From positions 1-18,305 of the forward strand of contig JAYVSL010000235.1 in the NCBI GenBank assembly GCA_043775355.1: 18,305 nt of DNA, written 5' to 3'. Below, one piece after another: positions 1 to 9,632 of the stretch. The translations under genes were made by a program, and so were the position numbers. A model generated the notes under the pieces. It saw nothing but the letters and a program-made list of their open reading frames with translations, did no database searches and was not told the origin of the DNA. Positions within the stretch are counted from its first letter, which is position 1. Each line of letters opens with the position of its first letter. Source of the DNA: BOG-1363 sp043775355 (GTDB lineage Bacteria; Planctomycetota; UBA11346).

Positions 1-35
1 CGGTCCCAGGCCTGGGACCGCCGGCTGCCAGCCGG
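1..35. repeat. Two adjacent GC-rich palindromes (REP-like)
   Basis: Bases 1-20 form a perfect palindrome, CGGTCCCAGG followed by CCTGGGACCG. Bases 21-35 form a second hairpin with arms CCGGCT and AGCCGG around GCC. No T-run follows on either strand, so an ordinary intrinsic terminator is not supported. A pair of neighbouring GC-rich hairpins between genes looks like a REP-type intergenic repeat, but the left boundary is cut by the window edge. Its copy number elsewhere in the genome is unknown. Confidence 0.5.
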
Positions 36-270
36 CCAGAGGCAATTCATCCCCGCACCCTGCTCGTTACCAACAAAACTGGTCCGGGAATTGGTTTACC
101 CTGCATTTGTCTCAGAATCCCAACGGGATTCTAAAAGACCTGCATTTGCCTGCCCATATTTTTGTGGGTAATGAGCAGCATTTCAGTGCCGGGGAACCGG
201 GAGTCATAACGATGCAAGCAGATTCCTGGAGGGACGACTGAAGTAGTTTACATTACCGCTCAACCTGATT
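36..270. other. Non-coding stretch downstream of the GspK-like gene
   Basis: No ORF with protein-like character is visible here. The stretch holds a short hairpin, AGAATCCC (114-121) and GGGATTCT (125-132) with an AAC loop, and a 10-bp direct repeat CCTGCATTTG at 100-109 and 139-148. A weak GC hairpin lies near 190-203. None has the T-tract expected of a terminator for the minus-strand genes, so the end of that transcript is not located. Confidence 0.35.
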
Positions 271-3200
271 TCACCGTTCGACGCTGATAACTTTGTTCGG
301 CGCACGCGCGCGCAGATAGACTGGACCGATCATCGGCGCACTATTGCCGCTGCGCGCTGCTTCTTGCAGCCATTCGGCTGGTGATGCGGCTGGATTGTCT
401 TCAATAAGCGGCTTGTCGCGGTAGGTCCAGATGATGCGGAGTTCTGCGCCATCAACGGTGCGAATGGCGCCTGCTTCGTTGGTCAAACGCGAGTTGAGCG
501 ATTCATCAGTGAGCACTTTGAAAATCTCGGAATTGAATGCGTTACTGTTATTTCCGTTCAGCAAAGAGTCCATCTTCGCGACACCCCAATCCATCCTGCC
601 ATCCAACGCCAACGCTTGCAGATCGAATAAACCGCCGCCGGTGCTCAGCGCTGTGACCTGCGCCAAATCCGTACCGCCGAATTGCGTGTCATGAAAACGT
701 AGCGGAAACCCAGCCCAGGCATAACTACGACACCTGAGGAATGCGGCGCGTTCGTCTGCCGCCCGCGTTGACAAATCCTTGGGATATCCACTTGGATAAC
801 GCGGCCACCAACCAATCGCGAGCGGTGCGAGGTTCGGTATCGGGGGTAATGGCGGTGGCTGACTGCCGTTCGTTGGCGGCGGTGCAATCGCTGGAACTGG
901 CGGCCGAACTGCCCAATTAATTGGCGTTGTATTATACATTCCTCGTAACCATGGAGCCGTATGGTTGTTCGGCAGCACCGTGATTTCTTGGCTTTTCCCA
1001 TCGCGACTGGTCAATAAAACAGCGGGCGGATTAAATGAACGACCAGCAGGTAAAGGCACCAGATCTAGGGGACCAGTAAAATCGATTCCCATGGGCTTCG
1101 GCGGTGTCGGCGGAATGGTCACAGGAGGAGGGGGAACTGAACCGATCACTTCGGTAACTGGGCCGATGGGCAGACGCAGGATCAACTCTGGGCCTTTATG
1201 GATGCGCGCCGTTGAACCAAGCAGACTTCGACCGATGAGCCAAGCCTGGGTCGTCGACTGTACAAAAGGATCGCTTTCATTATCCCATTGTTTGTAGGCA
1301 AAGGTCTCGCCACCGATTTCAACTATTCCATAAAGATCGGTAAAAATTCCTTGGTTTGCGACCACCACGGTTCTTTCACGTAGTGGTTGATCGTCTAACC
1401 AAATTCCCGGTAAGTTGACATGCGCCTGGTCGATCTGGGGACCTGAACAGACCGCATCGATAGTCGCTTTATTTCCTGGCGACGAATTTGAGTCAGCCAG
1501 GATAGAAATCTTACCGCCATTATCATTAAAGTTGGGGGCATACGCGGTGCCCCACGGCAACACCCAGCCCGGATTCAGAGTCGGAATCGAAGCCGGGCCC
1601 GGACTCAGGTCAATTTTTGGCGTCCAGCATGGCCAACAAAGCAATTGATAAGCGTTTTTATTGGTGTTCCAGGTTTCAGGGATTGCATCGGTAAATGCGA
1701 AATACTTACTTCTCCCCGCATCGATCGGTGGGATGTTAATATCATCCGAAAAACCGTGGCTTGCGGAGTATCTGACGCACATCTGGCAAAGCCGCACGGT
1801 CCCCGTGTTGACTGATGCCAATGTGACGACGTCTCCAGCTTCGAGACGGTGCCCAGATGAAACCCTTGTCTGCACGGGAATCACGCGTGTACCAACGGGG
1901 AATCCATCTCTGGCTGGTGAATACGAAGTAAAATCTTCTTTGGCAAAAGCCGTGCGTCCTCTACCGCGCAGGCCTGCACGTAGAATCTTATCAAACCAAA
2001 AACCTGGTCGCAGGTCTGCCGGTAATAATGTTATATTCATGAGATAAGACACCGCGTCGCCGCCTGTTGGGTAGGTACGTGAATCAATACTGGTATATTC
2101 TACCCATTCCGCACGGCCGCCATCGGTGTCGTACAATTGTAATAGTGCTCCAGTCCCTTGCGCTTGTGGATAAAAAGGAGTTTCGCCAACCTTTCGAACG
2201 AAATTATAAGCGTTACTTTTGGTCGGATCGCCACTCAGCTCAACGCTCACCAACACTATCGTTTCGCCGGCAGAAAGGTCTGAAATCGTCCCTCTATCCC
2301 AACTGTCTGTGGTTATAAATTCGCCCGGACGTGCTGGATCCGGAACGATACTCGTCGCCGTCCAGCGAATGATGTTTCTAAGCTGTCGTTCAATATTGGG
2401 GAATTTACCGGGCACGGCGGGCGATGAAGGCAATGGAATGCGATTATCATAATAATATAAAACGGAATTATTTGCCATGACATATCCGCGCATGGGAAAC
2501 TCTTTGAGATCGCCGTTAAGGGGTATCGTTGTTTCTCCCGCGGCAACAATCGCAGGAGAAACAACGTTGACCGTTGCGTGAACTTGATAGTTATGTGTCG
2601 GATCACCATCCGGCATTGCTTGCGCAAGTAAGCAATCGCCACGCCATAAGTTATCCCCTTGATTCCCGATGGCGAATCCGCCGGGCACCACAGGCGCGCC
2701 AGTTTCGTGTTGTTCGAGTCGGTTTACTTGGCTCCACTGTGCTCCGGTTTGCTGGCGTCGAGCACGAAGGCACTCATTGAGAAGGCCATTTCCATCACTG
2801 TCGACCGTGATGGATTGATAGCTGATGTATTCATTTCCAATGCGAACGATCCCACGATTCGGCAACAATGCTTTTACCGCAGCGCCACCCGTGACCATCG
2901 CGCCGCCAACCTGGGCGCAGGCGTCGAGTTTGATTTTATTTAGATACAATGCATTTGCACCATCAACACTGGGGTCTGGTGCCGAAATATTTTGACGCAA
3001 GACCATACTGGGAAGCGTCACGTGGTCGCCGGGCAAGCTCATCGCCACAGGATTTGCTGTCGATGCGAGAAGCGTAACGTCGCGACCGACCAAGCCATCG
3101 ACGATAATCGACATACCACCAGGCTGATTACTACTGAACGCGACTTGAATGAGGTGCCACGTTCCCGTAATAAACGCTGAACCTAAGGCATAACGATGTT

Positions 3201-5789
3201 GAATCGAAGTCTCTGGGGGTGCCATTGCCATTTGTTCAGCTCCACCGCTGCCCAAACACTCTTGATTAACGGCCAAGGGAATTTCGTAGGTTTCGCGTGG
3301 AATCTTCGGTCCGTAGTTCGACGTATGCGGAACGGCTACCGGATTCAGCACTAAGATCAATTGCTTGAGCGATGGATCATAACGCAACGCAAAACGATTG
3401 CAGACATCAACATTGCTGGGCGCCATCGCTCGATCGTCCTCTGGCAAAGCAGACTGCAATACACCCGTAAGGCTTTTGCCACGGTTTCCCTCATCGATGC
3501 GCATATCAAGCAATGTGACTGGGGAATTCCATTCTTCGTCCGGTCTGACCCACAACGAAAACTGGCGTCCCTGAATAGATGGATCTGCACCTATAGAATA
3601 TTTCAAAAATCCATTGCTTGGATTTGGATAAGAGAGCACGCGGCTACTATCTAAACGTAAGCCTTCGGGGGTCACGTCCGCTGTGGTATAAGCCGTACTA
3701 CTTGGTGGAAATCCACCACCCAAAAGCGCCGTTGCAGATTCACCACTCAATGGCAACTGCCATTGAGTATTAAGGTGCGAACTACTCAGCAACGTCCGCA
3801 TAACCGCTGGGCGGATTCCGGCCATATCATCAAGATCCGTTGGGGCAGGTGCGGGAGGCGCGTTGTTCGCTGGATCATCTGGCATGATGTCAGTTATGCG
3901 CGGATACGGCTGTGGAAACGTCGTCATCAAACTTCCGTGACGTTGCGCCAATAGCGCGTGAAATGCCGCCTGCTTATTCCATCGTGCTTCCAATGGAGTT
4001 TCTTGCGGCAATGCCTGCGCGATCACTCGGTGTTGCTGTTGCGCGGTTTGATTGCCAGCGGGATCGGTGACGGTGGCGGCGCTCGCAATGCTGATCACGC
4101 CCTGCGAGGCAATGCCGACAGGATGTTGTTCGCGCGGGGCGATGGCGATGAATTTGAGGTCGGTGAGTTTGAAAGATTTGGCAATAGGGGAAAGTTTCCC
4201 TCTCGTAATTTGCACCCCAACGCGACCGTTCGCTCTTGCGCTGCCAGCACTTTGTGGAAGAGCGTCAAAAGCAGTATAGTAAACAAATTCAAAGTCCTGC
4301 TGACGAGCCGCCGGCAATGTTACCGCCGCTAATGTGCCAACCAACTTGGCATAACCAATGTTGGGAAAATGATCGAGACTATCCCCAGCAATCTCCAAGT
4401 AGAAAGCCGTTCCAGGGACCGTTTTTTCGGCTTCGGCGTCAAGGATATTCAATTCAACACGAGAAGTTGCGTTGTCGTACACTTTAACCACATCCGCGCT
4501 GCCCAGCTCTTCCGGAATAGACAAGGGGGATGTCAGCTCAAACCAACTGCGCGTACGACCCAAAGCGTCCACTGGTTTGATACTGCTGTAGTCGTTGGAA
4601 TTTAATTCACTAATAAGAGCTGGTGCGAGTAATCGAGCAAGAATTGGCGTCGTAGCACTTGGGTTTGCAGCAACGGGTGGTTTCGCAATGGGCAGCTCTC
4701 TCTCTCTAACGGCTAACACTTTTCGCACCTGCTCTTCTGCTTGATGCACATTCACCAGCGGTGGAGCATCAATCGCTAAAGGATCACCAATCTGCGGGAC
4801 GACCACAACCTCACGGCCCGTGAAGGGCAGGGCGCGAACCATACCTTTATCGTCTTCAACCAACAGCGTGGTGCCGACGCCGATCACCTGGGGCGTAATG
4901 GGAAAAGCGATCAGTCCTTCTGGCGGTGTGCTATCGATCGATATTTTACTGCCGGAACTACCAATAACCGTTCCCAGGTCGATCATGCCGCCGCGTGCCT
5001 GTGACGGGACCGACAGCGATAAATACGGACGCAGAAGTTCCAGCTCTGAACGCGTCAGTCCACGGCGTGGTTTGCGCTCCGCTGACGGCTCCGCTCGCAG
5101 GAGTTGATCCAGCGAGGTAATTCGCCCACCAGCCAAACGATACCGTAACGCGGCCAAGGCACGGGCGAGCTGGTTGCGACCGTCGCGGCCTTGGTCACCT
5201 GGCGTACTCACATCAAGCGAGTCTGGCCAGTCGTTGATGCCAACCCCGCGGAACAGTCGGCTCCACGCCACCGCATCGAGATAATTCGGATTCAATTTTC
5301 CCGATTCATCTTGAATGGTCAGGCCGACCACGATGGGATAACGCCGCAGCTGAATGTCCCGTTCGTCAGAACTCATCCCGCTGAGGAAATTTCCGCCGGG
5401 CAAGGCAAATACGTGATTACGCGTATTAAAGCTCAGAAGATTTTCTGACATTTTATGGACGCCACTTTGCGGATCATCGCGACCGCCAAGATCGTAAAAT
5501 AGCGAAGTCCAATCATTGATGATCAATGGACTCGGATCTGGTACTCGTGGGCGTTTCATGCCGTCTTGCTGCCAGTGATATCCGACGGCTTCGGCCCCAG
5601 CTTTTACACCCATACTTTGCGCGGAATCCTGGCCGATGTTCGCGAGTTCGCTGTGGGCATAACTACGGGTGCCAGACAAACTGCCCGATTGAGTAAATAA
5701 AAACGGCAGGCCCAACATCAACAACGCGGCCAATACCACGATAGCAATAATCAGCGCTGCGCCGGAACGGTGATGCTGTGCAACGCGAC

Positions 5790-5793
<4 letters not shown>
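271..5793 (-). CDS. Giant GspK/PilX-like minor pseudopilin with LamG-like domain
   Basis: An 1840-residue protein that is probably exported and anchored through a type IV pilin-like N-terminus. Residues 1-10 are a short basic leader, followed by G11 and a hydrophobic segment (12-33). The usual Glu at +5 is absent, as in the GspK tip pseudopilins of type II secretion. Residues 161-170 (QDESGKLNPN) match the conserved acidic/GK-N motif of GspK, and the helical stretch around 220-265 resembles the next part of that family. About residues 725-945 look like a LamG/concanavalin-type sandwich (SLWVRPDEEW, then a WHLIQVAF strand and IIVDG). The C-terminal half holds degenerate repeats, two CxxC pairs and proline-rich linkers near 1565 and 1640. 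GspK is normally about 300-350 residues, so this is a greatly extended form. ATG at 5793 overlaps the upstream stop (ATGA), implying coupled translation. The role as a pilus or secretion tip adhesin is inferred. Confidence 0.85.
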
Positions 5794-7177
<1,384 letters not shown>

Positions 7178-7181
<4 letters not shown>

Positions 7182-7309
7182 TTGACGCTTTGCCAGCCAT
7201 GAGCGGACATTTGCCGCAATGCAACGCTCTGCGACGGCCCATCACGAAGCTGCGATGAATGTCTGCGAAAGACGTCCTTCGTACGCGCACCTTGCCGGCT
7301 GTTTGTCAT
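7178..7309 (-). CDS. Possible 43-codon ORF coupled to the prepilin gene
   Basis: Reading from ATG at 7309 to TGA at 7178-7180 gives 43 residues (MTNSRQGART at the start, SAHGWQSVK at the end). Its stop overlaps the prepilin ATG as ATGA, the same arrangement seen at the next junction. It is basic, and no domain or membrane segment can be recognised. The same frame is open further upstream to a TAG at 7334-7336, and more open sequence lies beyond that stop. It could therefore be the tail of a larger upstream prepilin gene broken by mutation. No Shine-Dalgarno is evident. It may equally be chance; the overlap is the main support. Confidence 0.3.
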
Positions 7310-7795
7310 GAAGAGCCAGCCGTTGGTAGAAACCTACGGTTCACATGGACAATACTTCTTGGTAGACGGCAATAATGGAGGACTCACCGTCAACTGGTCG
7401 CCGTCGGTATCGAGACAGACGTGAGTTTGACAATTTCATGCGGGAGCGTGCCCGTCCCTTTGCCCACCGCCAGACCTAGATGAGACCCGGAGAATGGCGC
7501 TGTGCCTAACTCCTATTCAAGAGATCCAACGATGCGCCTCAAGATAGTCCAAGGCAACGCCCTGGGTGCCCGACCGAAAACGACACGGAGGGTTGAAAGC
7601 CCGACTCAATCCCTGATGTCACGGTGACCGGTGGCCGCCCATTCGGCATTCGCCCCGCCGTTTCTACGGCCACGTCGTCCGTGGTCGTCTTTTGTTGTCT
7701 GTGCCCTGGGCGGTCTAGCGCATCGTCAAATCAAGCGTTTCCAGCTTGCGGCAATGAGCCCTTGCCCCGTCCTTCTTCGCCCGACATTGCCCACC
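7310..7795. other. Long intergenic region between divergent operons, no convincing gene
   Basis: This stretch separates the minus-strand prepilin genes from the plus-strand HIT operon and should hold both promoters. I see no consensus -35/-10 pair that I would defend. There is a hairpin with one G-U pair (7590-7596 with 7606-7612), a small palindrome GTCACGGTGAC at 7618-7628, and a 31-codon plus-strand ORF (7532-7627) without a ribosome binding site. A GTG-started extension of the HIT frame runs from 7631, but its sequence is arginine- and proline-rich and does not resemble HIT proteins. A structured RNA is possible, but none that I know is recognisable. Confidence 0.35.
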
Positions 7796-8206
7796 ATGCC
7801 GAGCATCTTTACCCGCATCATCAATGGCGAAATTCCTGGTCGTTTGGTGTTCACCGACGATCTGTGGGTTGCGTTGCTTGATATAAGTCCGGCCAATCCT
7901 GGGCACGTTTTGTTGATACCGCGATTTGAAGGGCAGTTCCTGAGTGATTTGCCCGCGACCACGCTGGCATCGTTGGGCGATCGCTTGTCACGTGTGATCA
8001 CGGCAGTGAAAATTGCCACCGGTTGCCCGGCGGTGAATGTGGTGGTGAACGATGGGCCTGCCGCCAATCAGGCGGTGCCGCATGCGCATCTGCACATTAT
8101 TCCGCGATTTCTTGGTGATGGCAAACTCGTTCATCCGCGTGGGTCACCGTATGGCGATGGTGAACTGGATCGCTGGGCCGAGGCACTGAAGAGTGCATGG
8201 CGATGA
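7796..8206 (+). CDS. HIT-family nucleotide hydrolase/transferase
   Basis: A 136-residue cytoplasmic protein of the histidine triad superfamily, probably a Hint/HinT- or Ap4A-hydrolase-like enzyme acting on nucleoside phosphoramidates or dinucleoside polyphosphates. The N-terminus (MPSIFTRIINGEIPGRLVFT) matches the usual HIT start. The nucleotide-binding stretch NPGHVLLIPR is present, and the catalytic triad HAHLHII has its histidines at residues 96, 98 and 100. The frame is open back to a GTG at 7631, but those extra 55 residues are low-complexity and unlike the family. The ATG at 7796 gives the normal family length. No strong Shine-Dalgarno precedes it. It is the first gene of a tight operon; its stop overlaps the start of the MazG-like gene. 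The exact substrate cannot be told from sequence. Confidence 0.93.
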   Translation: MPSIFTRIINGEIPGRLVFTDDLWVALLDISPANPGHVLLIPRFEGQFLSDLPATTLASLGDRLSRVITAVKIATGCPAVNVVVNDGPAANQAVPHAHLHIIPRFLGDGKLVHPRGSPYGDGELDRWAEALKSAWR

Positions 8207-8511
8207 AGACTCCTCCTTTTGATTTGGCAGCGTTTCAACGTCACATCGCTGCGACCTACGGCGCTAAAGACGCGAAGCGCGGAACCGCTGGTACGTTCAT
8301 GTATTTTATGGAAGAAGTCGGCGAATTGGCCGAGGCACTGCGCGAGCCCGACCAGCATAATTTGCCTGGTGAATTTGCGGATTGCCTCGCTTGGCTGACA
8401 TCATTGGCACATCTTGCTCAGGTTGATTTAGCGGCGGCAACGGCAGCTAAATATCCAGGGCTCTGTTTGCGCTGTGGCGCAACGCCCTGTGTTTGTGAGA
8501 GCAAACCGTGA
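8197..8511 (+). CDS. MazG-like nucleotide pyrophosphohydrolase
   Basis: A 104-residue all-alpha NTP pyrophosphohydrolase of the MazG/dUTPase-like superfamily, which cleaves (d)NTPs to the monophosphate and pyrophosphate. The metal-binding pattern is clear: EEVGE (E39, E40, E43) on one helix and EFADC (E59, D62) on the next. The C-terminus adds a cysteine cluster CLRCGATPCVC (C90, C93, C98, C100), which looks like a small zinc-binding knuckle. Two starts are possible. ATG at 8197 overlaps the HIT gene by 10 bp, while ATG at 8203 overlaps its stop as ATGA; the second is equally likely. With the HIT enzyme it suggests a nucleotide pool-cleaning pair. Which nucleotide it prefers is not visible. 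Confidence 0.88.
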   Translation: MAMKTPPFDLAAFQRHIAATYGAKDAKRGTAGTFMYFMEEVGELAEALREPDQHNLPGEFADCLAWLTSLAHLAQVDLAAATAAKYPGLCLRCGATPCVCESKP

Positions 8512-8585
8512 GCGAAAAAAAGCTGAAGCTATTTTCTGCTGATGTGCGCGTGGTTCAACTTTATTATGCGGATATTCGCGAGTGA
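8508..8585 (+). CDS. Possible 25-residue ORF linking the MazG-like and acyltransferase genes
   Basis: GTG at 8508 overlaps the MazG-like stop as GTGA. The frame runs 25 residues (MSEKKLKLFSADVR at the start, YYADIRE at the end) to TGA at 8583-8585, which in turn overlaps the GTG at 8582 of the acyltransferase as GTGA. The chain would be lysine-rich at its start and has no membrane segment. It could be a real small protein or a coupling cistron carrying ribosomes from one gene to the next. It could also be chance reading between two genes 70 bp apart. No homologue is known to me. Confidence 0.35.
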   Translation: MSEKKLKLFSADVRVVQLYYADIRE

Positions 8586-9511
8586 CGTCGAAGCATGATG
8601 AGATGACGGCGAATGCTCGTTTCGCGGTGCGCGTTATTGGTGCCGCGCTGCGTTGTTTTCCGCCGTGGTTGGCTTGGCGTGTAGGCGGCGGAATCGGAGC
8701 AATGATCGGTAGTTTACCGCTGCGTGAAGTACGCCGTTGTCGGGAACATTTAACCAAAGCGTTTCCTGAACATGACGTCGCTTGGGTTACACGCACCACT
8801 CAGCGCGCATTTTGTCATGTGGTTCGCACGGCGTTGTGGACGGCGACGACCTTGCACTGGGATGTTCGTCGTCTGCGACGTCAAGTCGCGGTGGAGGGCG
8901 TAGCGAATTTTCAAGCCTTGCTGGCAGCGTGTAAGCGAGGTGAAGGAACCGTTGGTTTTACCGGTCATTTTGGCAACTGGGAATTGTTGTCGCGCATTGG
9001 CGCGACGATCATGCCCTTGAGTGCGGTTGGCCGTCGTCTGCGTTCTCCCTTGGCCGACGCGCTCGTACAGGGTGCCCGAACCGTCAGTGGTGGACGGTTG
9101 ATTTATCAGGACGCGCCGCTCGGCGATTTTATTCGCGAATTACGCCAGGGTCGTGTGTTGGCAGTATTAATCGATCAAGACATTTCACGTTTGGCCGGTT
9201 GTTTTGTCCCATGGTTCGGCCATCCCGCCTATACACCGAATGCTCCGGCAGCGCTCGCACGTCTGACGCGCAGTGGAGTGATTCCGGTATTTCTCTATTG
9301 GAAAAAAAATCGCTGGGTTCTGCATGCAGGACCGCACCGCAAATTTCCACGGACCAAAGACAGCGCCGCCGACGTACATGAGATCACTGCGTGGGTCACT
9401 GCGTACGAAGAAGCGATGGTCCGTCATGCACCAGAACAGTGGGTGTGGTGGCATCGCCGGTGGCGAACGCAGCCATCAGATCTTGAGAAATCCCTAGATA
9501 AGATGGTCTGA
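8582..9511 (+). CDS. LpxL/HtrB-family lipid A acyltransferase
   Basis: A 309-residue enzyme of the lysophospholipid acyltransferase-like LpxL/HtrB family, which adds secondary acyl chains to lipid A at the inner membrane, on the cytoplasmic side. The catalytic HX4E motif is HFGNWE (H129 to E134). The later conserved blocks are also present: VLIDQDIS and a phosphate/lipid-binding part with PAALARLTRSGVIPVF. The C-terminal MVRHAPEQWVWWHRRW matches the family's Pro-Glu-Gln-Trp-X-Trp-X-His ending. The N-terminal hydrophobic stretch (about 15-45) is the usual membrane-associated helix. GTG at 8582 overlaps the preceding small ORF. ATG at 8603 (residue 8) is a good alternative, preceded by GATGAG. 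An outer membrane with a lipid A-like molecule is implied. Whether the substrate is canonical Kdo2-lipid A is unknown. Confidence 0.92.
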   Translation: MTSKHDEMTANARFAVRVIGAALRCFPPWLAWRVGGGIGAMIGSLPLREVRRCREHLTKAFPEHDVAWVTRTTQRAFCHVVRTALWTATTLHWDVRRLRRQVAVEGVANFQALLAACKRGEGTVGFTGHFGNWELLSRIGATIMPLSAVGRRLRSPLADALVQGARTVSGGRLIYQDAPLGDFIRELRQGRVLAVLIDQDISRLAGCFVPWFGHPAYTPNAPAALARLTRSGVIPVFLYWKKNRWVLHAGPHRKFPRTKDSAADVHEITAWVTAYEEAMVRHAPEQWVWWHRRWRTQPSDLEKSLDKMV

Positions 9512-9537
9512 CGACTCAACCTAAACGCAGCGATAGA

Positions 9538-9565
9538 ACCCAGACCGGGCATGGGTAATTTTTTT
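9538..9565 (+). terminator. Intrinsic terminator of the HIT-MazG-acyltransferase operon
   Basis: ACCCA (9538-9542) can pair with TGGGT (9552-9556), and seven T follow after a short gap (9559-9565). It lies 26 bp beyond the acyltransferase stop and before the convergent ATPase gene. The stem is short, so strength is uncertain, but position and T-run fit. Confidence 0.5.
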
Positions 9566-9601
9566 AGCGACGCCGTGGAAGAGCGCCGCTGGGACGCGAG
9601 A

Positions 9602-9632
9602 ACGGTTTCACCATGGACGACGAGGAAACCGT
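9602..9632. other. Stem-loop at the 3' end of the ATPase gene
   Basis: ACGGTTTC (9602-9609) and GAAACCGT (9625-9632) are perfect 8-bp inverted arms with a 15-base loop, touching the stop codon of the minus-strand ATPase. No T-run follows on the minus strand. It may act as a 3' stabilising hairpin or a Rho-independent-like end with a poor tail. Confidence 0.35.

Noticed and set aside
114..137. AGAATCCC/GGGATTCT hairpin as a terminator
   Set aside because: It is followed by AAAAG on the plus strand and GAGACA on the minus strand, so there is no U-tract in either transcript.
7631..7795. GTG-started N-terminal extension of the HIT protein
   Set aside because: The extra 55 residues are Pro/Arg/Leu-rich, unlike any HIT family N-terminus. 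The ATG at 7796 gives the normal length and a typical start.
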